From Paenibacillus cookii (GTDB lineage Bacteria; Bacillota; Bacilli; Paenibacillales; Paenibacillaceae), in NCBI RefSeq assembly GCF_018333375.1, contig NZ_BORW01000006.1, forward strand, positions 124,001 to 188,000: 64,000 bases of DNA. The letters run 5' to 3'. The notes beneath the pieces are model-generated. The model had not been told where the DNA came from. It saw only the letters and a list, made by a program, of their open reading frames with translations, and searched no databases. Made by a program: the position numbers and the translations under genes. Numbering within the stretch: the first letter of the stretch is position 1; every line of letters starts with the position of its first letter. Below are positions 43,626 to 53,468 of this stretch, in pieces.

Positions 43626-45464
43626 ATGAAAAACCAAAACCGGTTGGATTCCAAGCAACGCATGTTCATGCCCTTCGGCATGAAGCTGTTTTTCTCTTAT
43701 ATGATTCTGATCATCGTCCCCATCTTTATTTTCGGGTATATTGCCAATACCATCCTGGTCGACCTTTACGGCAAACAGATGAACACCAACTTAACCGGCA
43801 CGATGGCGCAGATCCGCGACAACATCAATTACAAGCTGGAGGACACCCAGCGGTTGTCCGATACGCTGTATTTCGACGAAAGCTTGCCGCTGGAGATTAT
43901 GAGCTACGAGGAAGGGTGGGTCAGCTACCAAACGACGACCAAACTGCTGATTCCGAAATTCCGCCAGACCGTGGATTCGACCAACCGCAAAATATGGATG
44001 AGCATTTATTTGAAAAACGAGACGCTGCCGGAAATCTACAACAACGACCTGTCCGCCGCCGATCCGCTCGCCAAAGGGAAACATTGGGATTTGTTTCATC
44101 TGCGCCGGATCATGGACAAACCCTGGTATGCGGAGTTTCCGAAGGAGGATTACGGCAAAACGGTCGTATGGCAGCAAGTCGAAGACGACGGCAGGTTCGG
44201 CCGGATCAGCCTGCTGCGGCGGCTCGTGGATACGCGCAACCCGCTGGATCTGGAGACGATCGGTTTCATGCGGATCAGCGTGTACCTTTCGGAAATTTTC
44301 CAGAGCGTGGACATCAACAAATTCGGGAGCGGCAGCATGCTGCTTATTCTCGACGAAAACAACCGCATCATTTACGGTTCGGGCGAAAACGTCCCCGACA
44401 TGCATTCCGATTACGAGTTGATGGACGTATCCAGGTTTACGGTGCTCAGCGAAAGCCTGCCCAAGCTGAACTGGAAAATGACGGCGCTAGTCCCCGACAC
44501 GATTATTCAGCAGGAGACCCGGAAAATCAATTTGCTCACGATCGTCATCTGTTTGGCAAGTTTCGTCGTGGTGCTCCTTTTCGCTCTGGGCGTCTCCCGC
44601 TTTTTTTCCAAACGGGTGTCCAAAGTCGTGTCCATTTTAAACCTGTTTCAGCAGGGGGATTTTCATAAGCGCTTTCATTATAAAGGCAACGACGAATTTA
44701 CGATGATCGCCGCCTCGCTGAACAGGCTGGGAGAGCAGACGGAACGGCTGATTCAGGAGGTCTACCTGACCAACCTGAAAAAAAAGCAGGCGGAGCTTGA
44801 GACGCTGCAGGCTCAAATCAATCCGCATTTTTTGTACAATACGCTTTCTTCGATCAGCCGGCTGGCCAAATTCGGACAGGTGGACAAGCAGCATCAGATG
44901 GTGATGAACTTGGCGAAATTCTACAGGCTATCGTTAAACGACGGGCAGACGATCATCGCCATTCATAAGGAGCTGGAGCAGACGCAGGCGTATTTGGACA
45001 TCCAACAGGTAAAATACGGGGAACGCATGGAAGTGGAGTTTGACATCGAGCCTAGAATCGTCAATTATATGACGGTCAAGCTGATCCTGCAGCCGTTTTT
45101 GGAAAACGCGCTGCAGCACGCCTGGCGCGGAGACCACATTTATATCCGCGTGAGCGGCCGGATGGAGGAAGAGACGGATTCGATTGTATTCGAAATCATG
45201 GATGACGGCAGCGGCATGCCCAGGGAGATGCTGAAGCAGGTCGTCTCCGCGATGAACGCACCCGGTGCGCAGGGAAGCCACGGAAGGGGAAGAGGATACG
45301 GAATCCGCAACGTAAACGAACGGATCAAGCTGTATTTCGGCAAAGATTACGGCGTACAGCTGTACAGCACCCCGGGCATCGGCACGACCGTCCATATTCG
45401 CATTCCGCTGGAGCGCACGGCCTACCAGGGGAAGGAAACGCTGGATTCGAAATGGACGGGATAA
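43626..45464 (+). CDS. Sensor histidine kinase (YesM-like)
   Basis: A 612-residue membrane kinase. Helix 1 is at about residues 20-42 (LFFSYMILIIVPIFIFGYIA), an extracellular sensor of about 250 residues follows, and helix 2 is near 295-318 (LTIVICLASFVVVLLFALGV). A HAMP linker and the His_kinase domain come next with the phospho-acceptor H401 in INPHFLYNTL. The ATPase shows NALQHA and DDGSGMP. The order (regulator first, kinase second, both after the transporter) is a common Paenibacillus variant. The kinase has no separate strong ribosome site: AGGAG lies 13 bases upstream inside the regulator stop region. Confidence 0.96.
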   Translation: MKNQNRLDSKQRMFMPFGMKLFFSYMILIIVPIFIFGYIANTILVDLYGKQMNTNLTGTMAQIRDNINYKLEDTQRLSDTLYFDESLPLEIMSYEEGWVSYQTTTKLLIPKFRQTVDSTNRKIWMSIYLKNETLPEIYNNDLSAADPLAKGKHWDLFHLRRIMDKPWYAEFPKEDYGKTVVWQQVEDDGRFGRISLLRRLVDTRNPLDLETIGFMRISVYLSEIFQSVDINKFGSGSMLLILDENNRIIYGSGENVPDMHSDYELMDVSRFTVLSESLPKLNWKMTALVPDTIIQQETRKINLLTIVICLASFVVVLLFALGVSRFFSKRVSKVVSILNLFQQGDFHKRFHYKGNDEFTMIAASLNRLGEQTERLIQEVYLTNLKKKQAELETLQAQINPHFLYNTLSSISRLAKFGQVDKQHQMVMNLAKFYRLSLNDGQTIIAIHKELEQTQAYLDIQQVKYGERMEVEFDIEPRIVNYMTVKLILQPFLENALQHAWRGDHIYIRVSGRMEEETDSIVFEIMDDGSGMPREMLKQVVSAMNAPGAQGSHGRGRGYGIRNVNERIKLYFGKDYGVQLYSTPGIGTTVHIRIPLERTAYQGKETLDSKWTG

Positions 45465-45467
45465 AGG

Positions 45468-45512
45468 AAGCCCCCGCGTTAGCCGAAAAATTTCGGCAGG
45501 CGGGGGCTTTTT
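45468..45512 (+). terminator. Terminator after yesM
   Basis: AAGCCCCCGC and GCGGGGGCTT with an inner CCGAAA/TTTCGG stem, followed by TTTT. Confidence 0.88.
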
Positions 45513-45627
45513 GGCATGGCGCAAGGCCAGGTTAACCCGGGCGGCGTGAAAGCGGGATCGCGGCCACCGCGGCCGCTTGATCACGAACGACCCAGCGTGC
45601 TTGCTGCCAAGCTTCCGGAATGCGGGA

Positions 45628-46569
45628 TTATCCCCTATCGTCCGAAGAAAGATCCAGCCAGGCGAGCTCCTCGCGCGTCAGCTTGATGCGGGAACCTTCG
45701 TCGCAGGAACGCAGCTCTTCTTCGGATTGGGCGCCGATCAGCGCGCAGGTCGGGAAAGGCTGGTTCAGCACGTACGCAAGCGCGATCTGGATCGGAGTGG
45801 CGTTTTTCTCCGCGGCAAGCCGTTTGGCGCGCTCCAGCCGCTCCCAGTTGGCATCGCTGTAAAAGACCCGGACCAGGTCGGCGTTATCGCGGTTTTCGGG
45901 CGTGAACCTTCCCGTAAAGAAACCTCTGGCCTGGGAAGACCAGGAGAACAAAGGAAACTGCTCCGCTTCATGCCATTGGCAGGTTTCTTCGTCTGCCGAT
46001 ACGCAGCCGGGCCAAAACGGTTCGTTCGCTTTCGCGAGGCTCAGGTTCGGGCTGCTGAAGGAGAAGCCGGTCAACCCCTTTTCCGCCGCATAAGCGTTGG
46101 CGTCGCGGATCCGCTCCCATGTCCAGTTGGACACGCCGATGGCACGTACGGTCCCGTTTTTGACGTATTCGTTCAAGATTTCGATGACTTCGCCCGCAGG
46201 CACGTTCGGATCGTCCCGGTGCAGGGCATACATGTCGATATAGTCGGTTTGCAGGCGCGACAAGCTGGCGGTGAGGTCATGTTTGATCGCCTCCCGGCTG
46301 ACGCGGGGTCCGTGCTGGTCGTGATGCGCGCCTTTCGTCAAAATGACCCACTCGTCCCGGTTGTTTCTTTCCTTCAAATACCGCCCGATCACTTCTTCGC
46401 TTTGTCCCCCGCAATAAATATGCGCCGAATCGACGGAATTGCCTCCGGCGGCGAAGAAGGCGTCCATGTTGGCCGCCGCCTTTTCGTAATTTTCGTGATA
46501 AAAGTAGTCCGAACCTTTCATCAGCCGCGAAACTTTTTTATCCAAGCCTTGCACCGAAATGTATTCCAT
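45628..46569 (-). CDS. Aldo/keto reductase
   Basis: A 313-residue AKR-fold enzyme, longer than the AKR at 3202 and closer to the YajO/IolS-like group. ATG 46569 follows AGGGAGGTCACTTGCC; the 24-residue upstream extension has no site. Barrel features are the active-site Asp and Tyr in NSVDSAHIYCGGQSEE, the Lys in VILTKGAH, the His in MYALHRDDP and the cofactor strand AIGVSNW. It is the second gene of an operon with the Gfo/Idh oxidoreductase, so it may act on the same sugar. Confidence 0.92.
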   Translation of the reverse strand: MEYISVQGLDKKVSRLMKGSDYFYHENYEKAAANMDAFFAAGGNSVDSAHIYCGGQSEEVIGRYLKERNNRDEWVILTKGAHHDQHGPRVSREAIKHDLTASLSRLQTDYIDMYALHRDDPNVPAGEVIEILNEYVKNGTVRAIGVSNWTWERIRDANAYAAEKGLTGFSFSSPNLSLAKANEPFWPGCVSADEETCQWHEAEQFPLFSWSSQARGFFTGRFTPENRDNADLVRVFYSDANWERLERAKRLAAEKNATPIQIALAYVLNQPFPTCALIGAQSEEELRSCDEGSRIKLTREELAWLDLSSDDRG

Positions 46570-46689
46570 GGCAAGTGACCTCCCTGAAGGATTGTATGAT
46601 GATTTCACCCTTATATCCCTAGACGGAAATATCCAAGACAACGAATTCTCGCCGCAGCAGTTGATCTACCTCATAAACGTGGCCGGCAA

Positions 46690-47679
46690 TCACAGTTCGA
46701 CCCGGACATGCTCCCTTGCCGACCGCAGGCAGGCATCGATAACCCGCATATTCCGGATGGCATCTTCCGGCTCGAAGCGGAGGGGGCGCCGGTGAATGAT
46801 GGCAGTCGCCAAGTGGTCGGCCTGGAGCGCATAGGCGTTCACCTTCGGCACTTCGATTTCCTTGCGCTCCCCGAGCGCCGTCAAGAAAAAGTTGTCGCTT
46901 CCGACGAAAGCGGAAGGGAGCTCGATGATGCCTTCGGTTCCCAAAATCTCGAGCGGATTCCGGAAAGCCGCCCACATGCCGCAATCAAACGTCAGGGCTA
47001 CCGATCCTTCGAACTCCAGAAGCCCCGAAGCCATCATGTCGACGTCATCATGCTCCGCGGAGAAAAAGGCGTTTACCGTTGCCGCGACCGGTTCTTTGCC
47101 GAGGAGCATCCGGGCCGCATGGATCGGATAGCAGCCGACGTCGTAAATCGACCCGCCGCCCCATTCCTTTTTGTAACGGACGTTGCCCTTGTCGCCCGCG
47201 TTATTGAACGTAAACGCGCCGCGGATTCCGCGGATGTCGCCGATCGCCCCGGAAGAGATCAAATCCCGGATCATATCGTAGCGGGGATGGTAACGGTACA
47301 TAAACGCTTCCGACAAGTATACGCCGGCGGCTGCCGCCGCTTCCGCCATTTCCACGGCTTCGGCTTCGGTCAGGGCCAGCGGTTTTTCGCATAAAATGTG
47401 TTTGCCGGCCTCAGCCGCGCGGATCGTCCATTCTTTGTGAAGATGGTTCGGCAGCGGTATGTAAACGACATCGATGGAAGGGTCTTCGAGCAGCTCCTCA
47501 TAACTGCCGTAGGCCACCGGGATGTTCAGTTGTTCCGCCGTTTGTTTGGCTTTATCGAGATCGCGGCTTGCGATGGCATGCACCTCGTTCAGTTCGGACT
47601 CTTGCACGCCCGGTATGACGGAACGTTTGGCAATGCCGGCACAGCCGAGAATCCCCCATTTTAATGTTTTCGGACTCAT
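46690..47679 (-). CDS. Gfo/Idh/MocA-family NAD(P) sugar oxidoreductase
   Basis: A 329-residue sugar dehydrogenase-like enzyme. ATG 47679 is chosen over the ATG 9 bases upstream, which lies only 3 bases from AAGGAG. The Rossmann motif is KWGILGCAGIAKRSVIP, the family lysine is in ILCEKPLALTEAEA, and GGGSIYDVGCYPIHAAR is the conserved substrate-side motif. The first gene of a two-gene operon with an aldo/keto reductase, divergent from an AraC regulator. Likely role is oxidation or epimerisation of a sugar or inositol derivative. Confidence 0.94.
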   Translation of the reverse strand: MSPKTLKWGILGCAGIAKRSVIPGVQESELNEVHAIASRDLDKAKQTAEQLNIPVAYGSYEELLEDPSIDVVYIPLPNHLHKEWTIRAAEAGKHILCEKPLALTEAEAVEMAEAAAAAGVYLSEAFMYRYHPRYDMIRDLISSGAIGDIRGIRGAFTFNNAGDKGNVRYKKEWGGGSIYDVGCYPIHAARMLLGKEPVAATVNAFFSAEHDDVDMMASGLLEFEGSVALTFDCGMWAAFRNPLEILGTEGIIELPSAFVGSDNFFLTALGERKEIEVPKVNAYALQADHLATAIIHRRPLRFEPEDAIRNMRVIDACLRSAREHVRVEL

Positions 47680-47769
47680 CGGGATCATCAACTCCTTTAT
47701 GTTCGGAAAGCCCTGCAAACGACGATGAAAACGGTTTACATGATTTGCGTTTGAAGGCTTTATAATATG

Positions 47770-47848
47770 ATATTGCCATTATAAAATAGCGAATTTAAAA
47801 TTAATATAATACGATTTTGCAATAGATTATAAATATATTGTCATTTAT
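47770..47848. promoter_or_regulatory. AT-rich divergent control region with direct repeats (AraC sites?)
   Basis: ATATTGCCATTAT at 47770-47782 and ATATTGTCATTTAT at 47835-47848 are direct repeats 65 bases apart in an otherwise AT-rich spacer. One lies near the oxidoreductase side and the other next to the AraC gene ribosome site. AraC-family proteins bind such direct repeats; binding is inferred. Confidence 0.4.
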
Positions 47849-47860
47849 GGAGATGAGGCC

Positions 47861-48703
47861 GTGCAAAGGCAAATTCACCTGCTGACGCTGCCCGACATGC
47901 CGTTTTTTTGCTTTCCGGAATCGGTGGGCCATTACCGGCAAGAACCGGAACACAGCGTTTTTCGGGAGGCGGGGGTGTTAAACAATTTTAATATCCATTA
48001 CGTCGCCGCAGGCAAAGGGTACGTTGAGATCGACGGGGAGACCCACGAGCTGGGGCCGGGGGAGGCCGTGCTCTATTTCCCGATGCAGCGCCAGCGGTAT
48101 TACAGCAGCAAGGAGGAGCCGTGGGACGTGCGCTGGATCCATTTTTACGGGACGGGACTCCAGGAATATTTGATCGGCAGAGGTTTTCATGAGAGTCCGT
48201 TGTGGACCGTCCGCAACCGGCAAGCGTTCGAACAGGCCCACGAGGCGCTGCTTCATGAAGCCGAAACCTACCGGATGCTGCATTCTTCCCATCTATCCAC
48301 GCTGACGTATGCGCTGCTGACCGAATTTATCGCGCATGCGGCCGCATTAACCCGGGGCAATTCGAAAACGTCGGGCAACCGGATCCTGGAATTGCTGCCC
48401 GTCATGCAGCAGGAGGCCGCGCAGCCGTTTATCCTGGAGGAATGGGCGGGGAGGCTTGGCGTCAGCAGCTATTATTTCTGCAAGCTGTTCCGCAGCGTCA
48501 CGGAAATGACTCCGATGGAATTCGTGACGAGATGCCGGCTGCAGATGGCCAAACAGTGGCTGCTGGAGAGGAAGGAGACGACGATCGGGCAAATTGCCAA
48601 AGATGCCGGGTATCCAAGCGTCAGTTACTTCAACAAACGGTTTATGGAGCATGAGGGCATGACCCCGACGGCGTATCGGCGGTTGTACGGGGTGTTGTCA
48701 TGA
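47861..48703 (+). CDS. AraC-family regulator with cupin-type N-terminus
   Basis: A 280-residue transcription factor. GTG 47861 follows GGAGATGAGG. Residues 20-140 form a cupin-like sensor (NFNIHYVAAGKGYVEIDGET, then PGEAVLYFPMQRQRYYSSKE). The C-terminal 100 residues carry two AraC helix-turn-helix units (WAGRLGVSSYYFCKLFRSVT and IGQIAKDAGYPSVSYFNKRF). It is divergent from the Gfo/Idh-AKR operon, which it probably controls in response to a sugar. Confidence 0.94.
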   Translation: MQRQIHLLTLPDMPFFCFPESVGHYRQEPEHSVFREAGVLNNFNIHYVAAGKGYVEIDGETHELGPGEAVLYFPMQRQRYYSSKEEPWDVRWIHFYGTGLQEYLIGRGFHESPLWTVRNRQAFEQAHEALLHEAETYRMLHSSHLSTLTYALLTEFIAHAAALTRGNSKTSGNRILELLPVMQQEAAQPFILEEWAGRLGVSSYYFCKLFRSVTEMTPMEFVTRCRLQMAKQWLLERKETTIGQIAKDAGYPSVSYFNKRFMEHEGMTPTAYRRLYGVLS

Positions 48704-48818
48704 AGCGGGGCAAGCGAACCATCAATTCATGGATTATGACCGGCCGTCGTTCGTCAAGAAGACCGATAGCTCGTTTGCCATGGCTGGGAATCATGATAAG
48801 AGAATATGGAGGGAAACC

Positions 48819-49463
48819 ATGATGAAAGCGATCGTCTTTGGCGCAACAGGCGGTACGGGATTGCAAGTCGTCAAGCAGCTGCTGGATCTGGACTATCAAG
48901 TGACGGCGGTTGTGCGGGAGCCTTCCCGGTTTACGGAGAACGGCAAAAAGCTGCATATCGTTCAAGGAGATGTTTTGAATCCGTCGTCTTTGCTGAAACC
49001 GATGGAAGGAGCGGACGTTGTTCTATCCGCGCTGGGGGTAAATCACCGCAAACCGACAAACGTGTATTCCGAAGGAACCCGTAATATCATGAACGCGATG
49101 CGTCATGCTGGAACAAAGCGGATCGTTTGTTTGTCGGCGTCTACGCTCGCCCTTCCCCCGGAAACGCCGTTGTTATCCCGCATCATTACGGAACAAATCG
49201 TGATGCGTTTGTTTAAAAATCTGTATGAGGACATGGCTCGCATGGAGCACGAGATCAAAAACTCAGGGCTGGATTGGACCATTATTCGACCGCCAAGATT
49301 AGTGGATGGTCCCCCGAAGGGACATTACAGAGTGGCCGTAAACGAACCCATGAAAAAGCCCAAGGGACTCCAAGGACTTACGCGTGGAGATTTGGCATCG
49401 TGCATGATCGAGCAGGTACATCATCCCAACTCCATTCGCGGCATCGTGGAAGTGACCTATTAA
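48819..49463 (+). CDS. NAD(P)-binding atypical SDR (NmrA/YwnB-like)
   Basis: A 214-residue Rossmann-fold protein. GGAGGGAAACC precedes tandem ATGs at 48819 and 48822. The cofactor motif is FGATGGTG (near residues 7-14). The chain has VLSALGVN in strand 4 and no catalytic YxxxK, which is usual for atypical SDRs of the YwnB/biliverdin-reductase-B-like type. Catalytic role is uncertain. It stands between the AraC regulator and the convergent ABC exporter genes. Confidence 0.88.
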   Translation: MMKAIVFGATGGTGLQVVKQLLDLDYQVTAVVREPSRFTENGKKLHIVQGDVLNPSSLLKPMEGADVVLSALGVNHRKPTNVYSEGTRNIMNAMRHAGTKRIVCLSASTLALPPETPLLSRIITEQIVMRLFKNLYEDMARMEHEIKNSGLDWTIIRPPRLVDGPPKGHYRVAVNEPMKKPKGLQGLTRGDLASCMIEQVHHPNSIRGIVEVTY

Positions 49464-49483
49464 CAGCCAAATGGCAATCCATC

Positions 49484-49521
49484 AATAAAACGGCAGCCCG
49501 TTCAAAAAGAACGGGCTGCCG
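49484..49521 (-). terminator. Terminator of the BmrC/BmrD-like operon
   Basis: On the minus strand CGGCAGCCCGTTC-TTTTT-GAACGGGCTGCCG is followed by TTTTATT. It lies 60 bases past the BmrD-like stop and also separates the convergent SDR gene. Confidence 0.9.
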
Positions 49522-49583
49522 CAGGATAGAGTCACATTTTAAGCAGAACGGATGGTCGGTAAGAACTAACGGACTTCCATCCG

Positions 49584-51644
49584 TTAAGCCGGAGAAATGG
49601 CTGCGGGCTGTGCCTCGACGGCGCCTCCCGAAGCCCCCTGCTGCAGCTGATACATTTGATAATATCGGCCGCCAAGCAGCATCAGCTCGTCATGCGTGCC
49701 GCGTTCGACGATTTCCCCGCGGTGCAGAACGAGGATCTGATCGGCGCTGCGGATGGTTGACAGGCGGTGCGCGATGATGAACGTCGTCCGGCCTTTTTTC
49801 AGCACCTCCAGCGCGGATTGGATCAGGCTTTCGGTTTCGGTATCGATGTTGGCCGTCGCTTCGTCCAGAATAAGGATCGCCGGGTCGTAGGCAAGCGCGC
49901 GCGCAAAAGAGATCAACTGCCGCTGCCCCGCGGACAACGTGCTGCCTTTTTCGATCACCGGCTCGTCGAAGCCTTGCGGCAAATGGGCAAGAATCCGTTC
50001 GGCGCCCACGTCTCGCAGCGCCTTTTCGATTTGCTCGCGGGATATTTTCTCGTCGCCGAGGCTGACGTTCGAAGCGATGGTACCCGTGAACAGGTACGGA
50101 TCCTGGAGCACGATCCCCATATGATGCCGGATCCACTGCTTCGGCAACTCCTTGACGTCCTGGCCGTCGATCGTAATCGTCCCTTTTTGCGGGTCGTAAA
50201 AACGGAACAGGAGGTTGATGATCGAGCTTTTGCCGGAGCCGGTATGGCCCACGAGCGCAACCGTCTGGCCTTGCTTCGCTTCGAAGCTGATGTTTTTCAG
50301 CACGTAGTTTTCTTTTTTATAGGCAAACGATACGTTTTTGAACTCCACGTCGCCTTTGTAACGCGGCATCGTGCCGTCCGTTACGTCCTCGCCCGGCTCA
50401 TCCATCAGCGTGAAGACCCGTCCGGCGGATACCATGGAGGAATCCAACGCCGCGAGCTGGTTCACCATGCCGGTAATCGGCTGGAACAAGCGGCCGAGCA
50501 CGTCGACGAAGGCGTAGAGGACGCCCAGCGATACGGCCGTTCCGCCCGACAGCGAACCGAATCCGAAGTAGGCGAGGATGACCGCAAACGAAAAGCTGCG
50601 GAGCACGTTCACCAGGTTATGCGACGTAAAAGCGTTCAGGTTCAGCATTTTGTTCTGGTGTTTCATGTAATCGTCGTTTAACGCTTCGAATTCCTCGCGG
50701 GTTTGCTTGTGTCTGCGGAAGACGCGGATAATGGACATCCCTTGGATCGATTCGTTGATGATGGCGTTGATTTCGCTCAGGCGAGACCGGATGATCGTAT
50801 TGTATTTGGTCGCAAGCTTCCGGTACAGCACGATCCAAGCGATCAGGAGCGGAATGATGAACAGGCAGACGAGACCAAGCCGCACGTCCAGCAGGAAAAG
50901 CGCGATGTAAACGCCCGTAATATAAATGACGCCGGAGCTGAAATTGGCGAGCACGGCCACGAACAGGTCCTTTACCGCTTCGGTATCGTTCGTGATCCGG
51001 GAGACGACTTTGCCGGCAGGCAGCGTGTCGAAAAAATAGACCGGCAAACGCTGCATATGGGCATATACGTCGTTCCTGAGCTTTTGAATGACCTTGTTGG
51101 CGGATGCTTGCAGCCAGTAAGTTTTGCCGAATTCCGTAAAGATGCTGATGACCAAAAAGACGCAGTACAAGCCCACCAGCTTCAATATTCCGGGGATTTC
51201 AGGCTTGTAAAAGGAATACAGCTCGGCGGCCGACAGCTTTTCCGCCGGATATTGCGCCACCTTGTCGCCGTATTTGATGGTCATCAGGCCGTCCGCAAAG
51301 GTTCGTTCGCCTTCCGGGGAAGCCACGGGCTGGTTGATGAAATAAAAGCTGCGTCCGGACTGCAGCAGGCGCACCTCGGCGCCCTTCGTTTCGCCCGGCT
51401 CGAAGCGGTCGCCCCGCTTGTAATAATGCCCTTTATATTCGGCCGCTTGCTCGGCCGACGCCGTTTCGTAATAGGGACGTTCGATGCCCAGCATATGATC
51501 GTCGATCATGCTTTTGGCGATGAAAGGTCCGGCCAGTTCCGCCCCGACGCCGATGGCAAGGGCGATAAATGCGGCGATGAAAATGCCTTTGGCGGTCAGC
51601 GCGTATTGGAACAAACGCCTTCCGGTCCCGGGATTAGGAGTCAT
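49584..51644 (-). CDS. Heterodimeric ABC exporter subunit, BmrD/YheH-like
   Basis: A 686-residue fused membrane-ATPase half-transporter. After helix 1 it carries an extracellular insert of about 100 residues (about 40-150), the feature that makes BmrD-type subunits longer than their partners. The ATPase domain has Walker A GHTGSGKSS, Walker B ILILDEAT with the catalytic Glu, and an altered signature LSAGQ. Together with the partner's LSGGQ and Asp-for-Glu change this gives one consensus and one degenerate ATP site. It overlaps the end of the partner gene by 11 bases. Multidrug export is known for B. subtilis BmrCD. Confidence 0.95.
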   Translation of the reverse strand: MTPNPGTGRRLFQYALTAKGIFIAAFIALAIGVGAELAGPFIAKSMIDDHMLGIERPYYETASAEQAAEYKGHYYKRGDRFEPGETKGAEVRLLQSGRSFYFINQPVASPEGERTFADGLMTIKYGDKVAQYPAEKLSAAELYSFYKPEIPGILKLVGLYCVFLVISIFTEFGKTYWLQASANKVIQKLRNDVYAHMQRLPVYFFDTLPAGKVVSRITNDTEAVKDLFVAVLANFSSGVIYITGVYIALFLLDVRLGLVCLFIIPLLIAWIVLYRKLATKYNTIIRSRLSEINAIINESIQGMSIIRVFRRHKQTREEFEALNDDYMKHQNKMLNLNAFTSHNLVNVLRSFSFAVILAYFGFGSLSGGTAVSLGVLYAFVDVLGRLFQPITGMVNQLAALDSSMVSAGRVFTLMDEPGEDVTDGTMPRYKGDVEFKNVSFAYKKENYVLKNISFEAKQGQTVALVGHTGSGKSSIINLLFRFYDPQKGTITIDGQDVKELPKQWIRHHMGIVLQDPYLFTGTIASNVSLGDEKISREQIEKALRDVGAERILAHLPQGFDEPVIEKGSTLSAGQRQLISFARALAYDPAILILDEATANIDTETESLIQSALEVLKKGRTTFIIAHRLSTIRSADQILVLHRGEIVERGTHDELMLLGGRYYQMYQLQQGASGGAVEAQPAAISPA

Positions 51645-53412
51645 ATGATGCTTCCTCCTCGTTCGTCAGATTGTTTTCGACCTGCTGCCGTTCGAACTGC
51701 TCGCGGTACCACCCGCCGCGTTCCAGCAGCTCGGCATGGGTTCCTTCTTCGATGATGCGTCCTTCGTCCAGCACGATGATCCAATCCGCGTGTTCGATCG
51801 CGGAAAGGCGGTGGGTCGAAATCAGCGTGGTTTTTCCGGCGCGATGTTCGCGGATGTTATCCACGATGCGCGCTTCCGTGCGGGCGTCGACGGCGGAGAG
51901 GGCGTCGTCCAGGATCAGGATTTCCGGGTCGGAGATAAAAGCCCGGGCCAAAGATACGCGCTGTTTTTGTCCTCCCGAAAGCGAAACGCCTTTTTCGCCG
52001 ACTAGGGTGTCGAGACCGTCGGAGAGCGTGTGCAGGTCCTTATCGAATGCGGCCGTGGCGATGGCGTTCATGATGGTGCCGTCATCCGCCTGATGTTTGC
52101 CGAATTGGATGTTTTCGCGGACCGATTTGGAGAACAGGATCTGCTCCTGCGGCACGTAGCCGATCCAGCCGTGAAGCTGGTCTTTGGCGATTTGCTCGAT
52201 CGGCGTATCCGAGATGAGGATTTCGCCGGTTCCGGTCGGATATTCGTGCAAGAGCTGCTTCAGCAGCGTCGATTTGCCGCTTCCCGTCCGCCCGACGACG
52301 CCGAGCGTTTGTCCGCGCCGGATCGAAAGGTTGATATGCTTCAGATTATCCACCGTCGAGGTGGGATAACGGAACGTCACGTCCTTGAACGCAATGGTGT
52401 CCGGCGAATCGACGCGAACCGGCTGAGGGACGTCCTGCACGTCGGGAACGACCGACAGCGTTTCGTCGACGCGGTCCAGCGACGCGCTTCCCCGCTGCAT
52501 GATGTTAATCAATTCGCCGATGGCGAACATCGGCCAAATCATCATCCCGAGGTACATATTAAACGATACGAGGTCGCCGAGGGTGATCTGGTTTTTGAAT
52601 ACGAGATAAATGCCGAAAGCAAGCCCGATCACGTAGCTGAGCCCGACGCACAGCCGGATGGTAGGCTCGAACAAGGCGTCCAGCTTGGCGACGCGCATAT
52701 TTTTGCGATAGACGTCATCGGCGATCACCTGGAAACGGCGTTCGTCCGATCTTTCCTGAACGTAAGCACGGATGACGCGCACGCCGGCCACCGACTCCAG
52801 CACCTGGTCGTTCATGTCGCCGAAAGCGTCTTGGGCTTCCGTGTAACGTTCATGAATGACTTTGCCGTATATTTTCATCGCAATCGCAATGAACGGCAGC
52901 GGCAGGATGGCGGCGAGCGTCAGCTTCCAGCTGATCAGGAAGCCCATGGCAAACAGGATCACGGCGAGATACGCCGTCGAGTCGGTCATGACGAGCATGC
53001 CGAACCCGGCCGTATTGGCGACGGCGCGCAGGTCGTTGGTCGCCCGGGCCATCAGGTCGCCGGTACGGTTCCGTTCGAAAAACGGCGGCGTCATGCGCAG
53101 CAGCTGGTTCATGTAACGGGAGCGCAGGATGCGCTCCACCAGATTGGCGCCCCCAAACAGCTTGTGCATCCATATGTACGTGAAGATGTAGATCAGGATC
53201 AGGGTCACGATGATCAGCGAGATGTATTTCGCGAGCGATGCCCAGGTGATGGAGCCGCGCACGATTTCATCGATGGCGCTTCCCAGCAGCCGGGGCGGAA
53301 ACAGCTCGCCGATGCCGCAAATGATCAGCATGAACAGGCCGATTAAGTAGCGTTTTTTTTCTTGGCGGAAAAACCAGCCCAGTTTCTTTAATACAGAGAA
53401 CAAATCTTTCAC
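51634..53412 (-). CDS. Heterodimeric ABC exporter subunit, BmrC/YheI-like
   Basis: A 592-residue half-transporter with six membrane helices and an ATPase domain, starting at GTG 53412 behind AGGAAGGGAA. Walker A is GRTGSGKST, the signature LSGGQ is intact, but Walker B reads ILILDDAL: the catalytic Glu is replaced by Asp, the hallmark of the degenerate-site subunit in BmrCD-type heterodimers. Its gene is first in the pair and lies behind an attenuator leader. Regulation by drug-induced ribosome stalling, as for B. subtilis bmrBCD, is inferred from that layout. Confidence 0.95.
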   Translation of the reverse strand: MKDLFSVLKKLGWFFRQEKKRYLIGLFMLIICGIGELFPPRLLGSAIDEIVRGSITWASLAKYISLIIVTLILIYIFTYIWMHKLFGGANLVERILRSRYMNQLLRMTPPFFERNRTGDLMARATNDLRAVANTAGFGMLVMTDSTAYLAVILFAMGFLISWKLTLAAILPLPFIAIAMKIYGKVIHERYTEAQDAFGDMNDQVLESVAGVRVIRAYVQERSDERRFQVIADDVYRKNMRVAKLDALFEPTIRLCVGLSYVIGLAFGIYLVFKNQITLGDLVSFNMYLGMMIWPMFAIGELINIMQRGSASLDRVDETLSVVPDVQDVPQPVRVDSPDTIAFKDVTFRYPTSTVDNLKHINLSIRRGQTLGVVGRTGSGKSTLLKQLLHEYPTGTGEILISDTPIEQIAKDQLHGWIGYVPQEQILFSKSVRENIQFGKHQADDGTIMNAIATAAFDKDLHTLSDGLDTLVGEKGVSLSGGQKQRVSLARAFISDPEILILDDALSAVDARTEARIVDNIREHRAGKTTLISTHRLSAIEHADWIIVLDEGRIIEEGTHAELLERGGWYREQFERQQVENNLTNEEEASYDS

Positions 53413-53468
53413 TTCCCTTCCTACGTTTCTCTTTGTGCCGGTAAGTCAACTGCCGGAGAACAAGGACA

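Noticed and set aside
49484..49521. Possible inverted repeat of a mobile element near the SDR gene
   Set aside because: It is a single intrinsic terminator for the minus-strand operon; no transposase or second repeat is nearby.
51736..53346. Long plus-strand frames antisense to the BmrC/BmrD-like genes
   Set aside because: Shadow composition (D/R/H/Q-rich) and no start signals.
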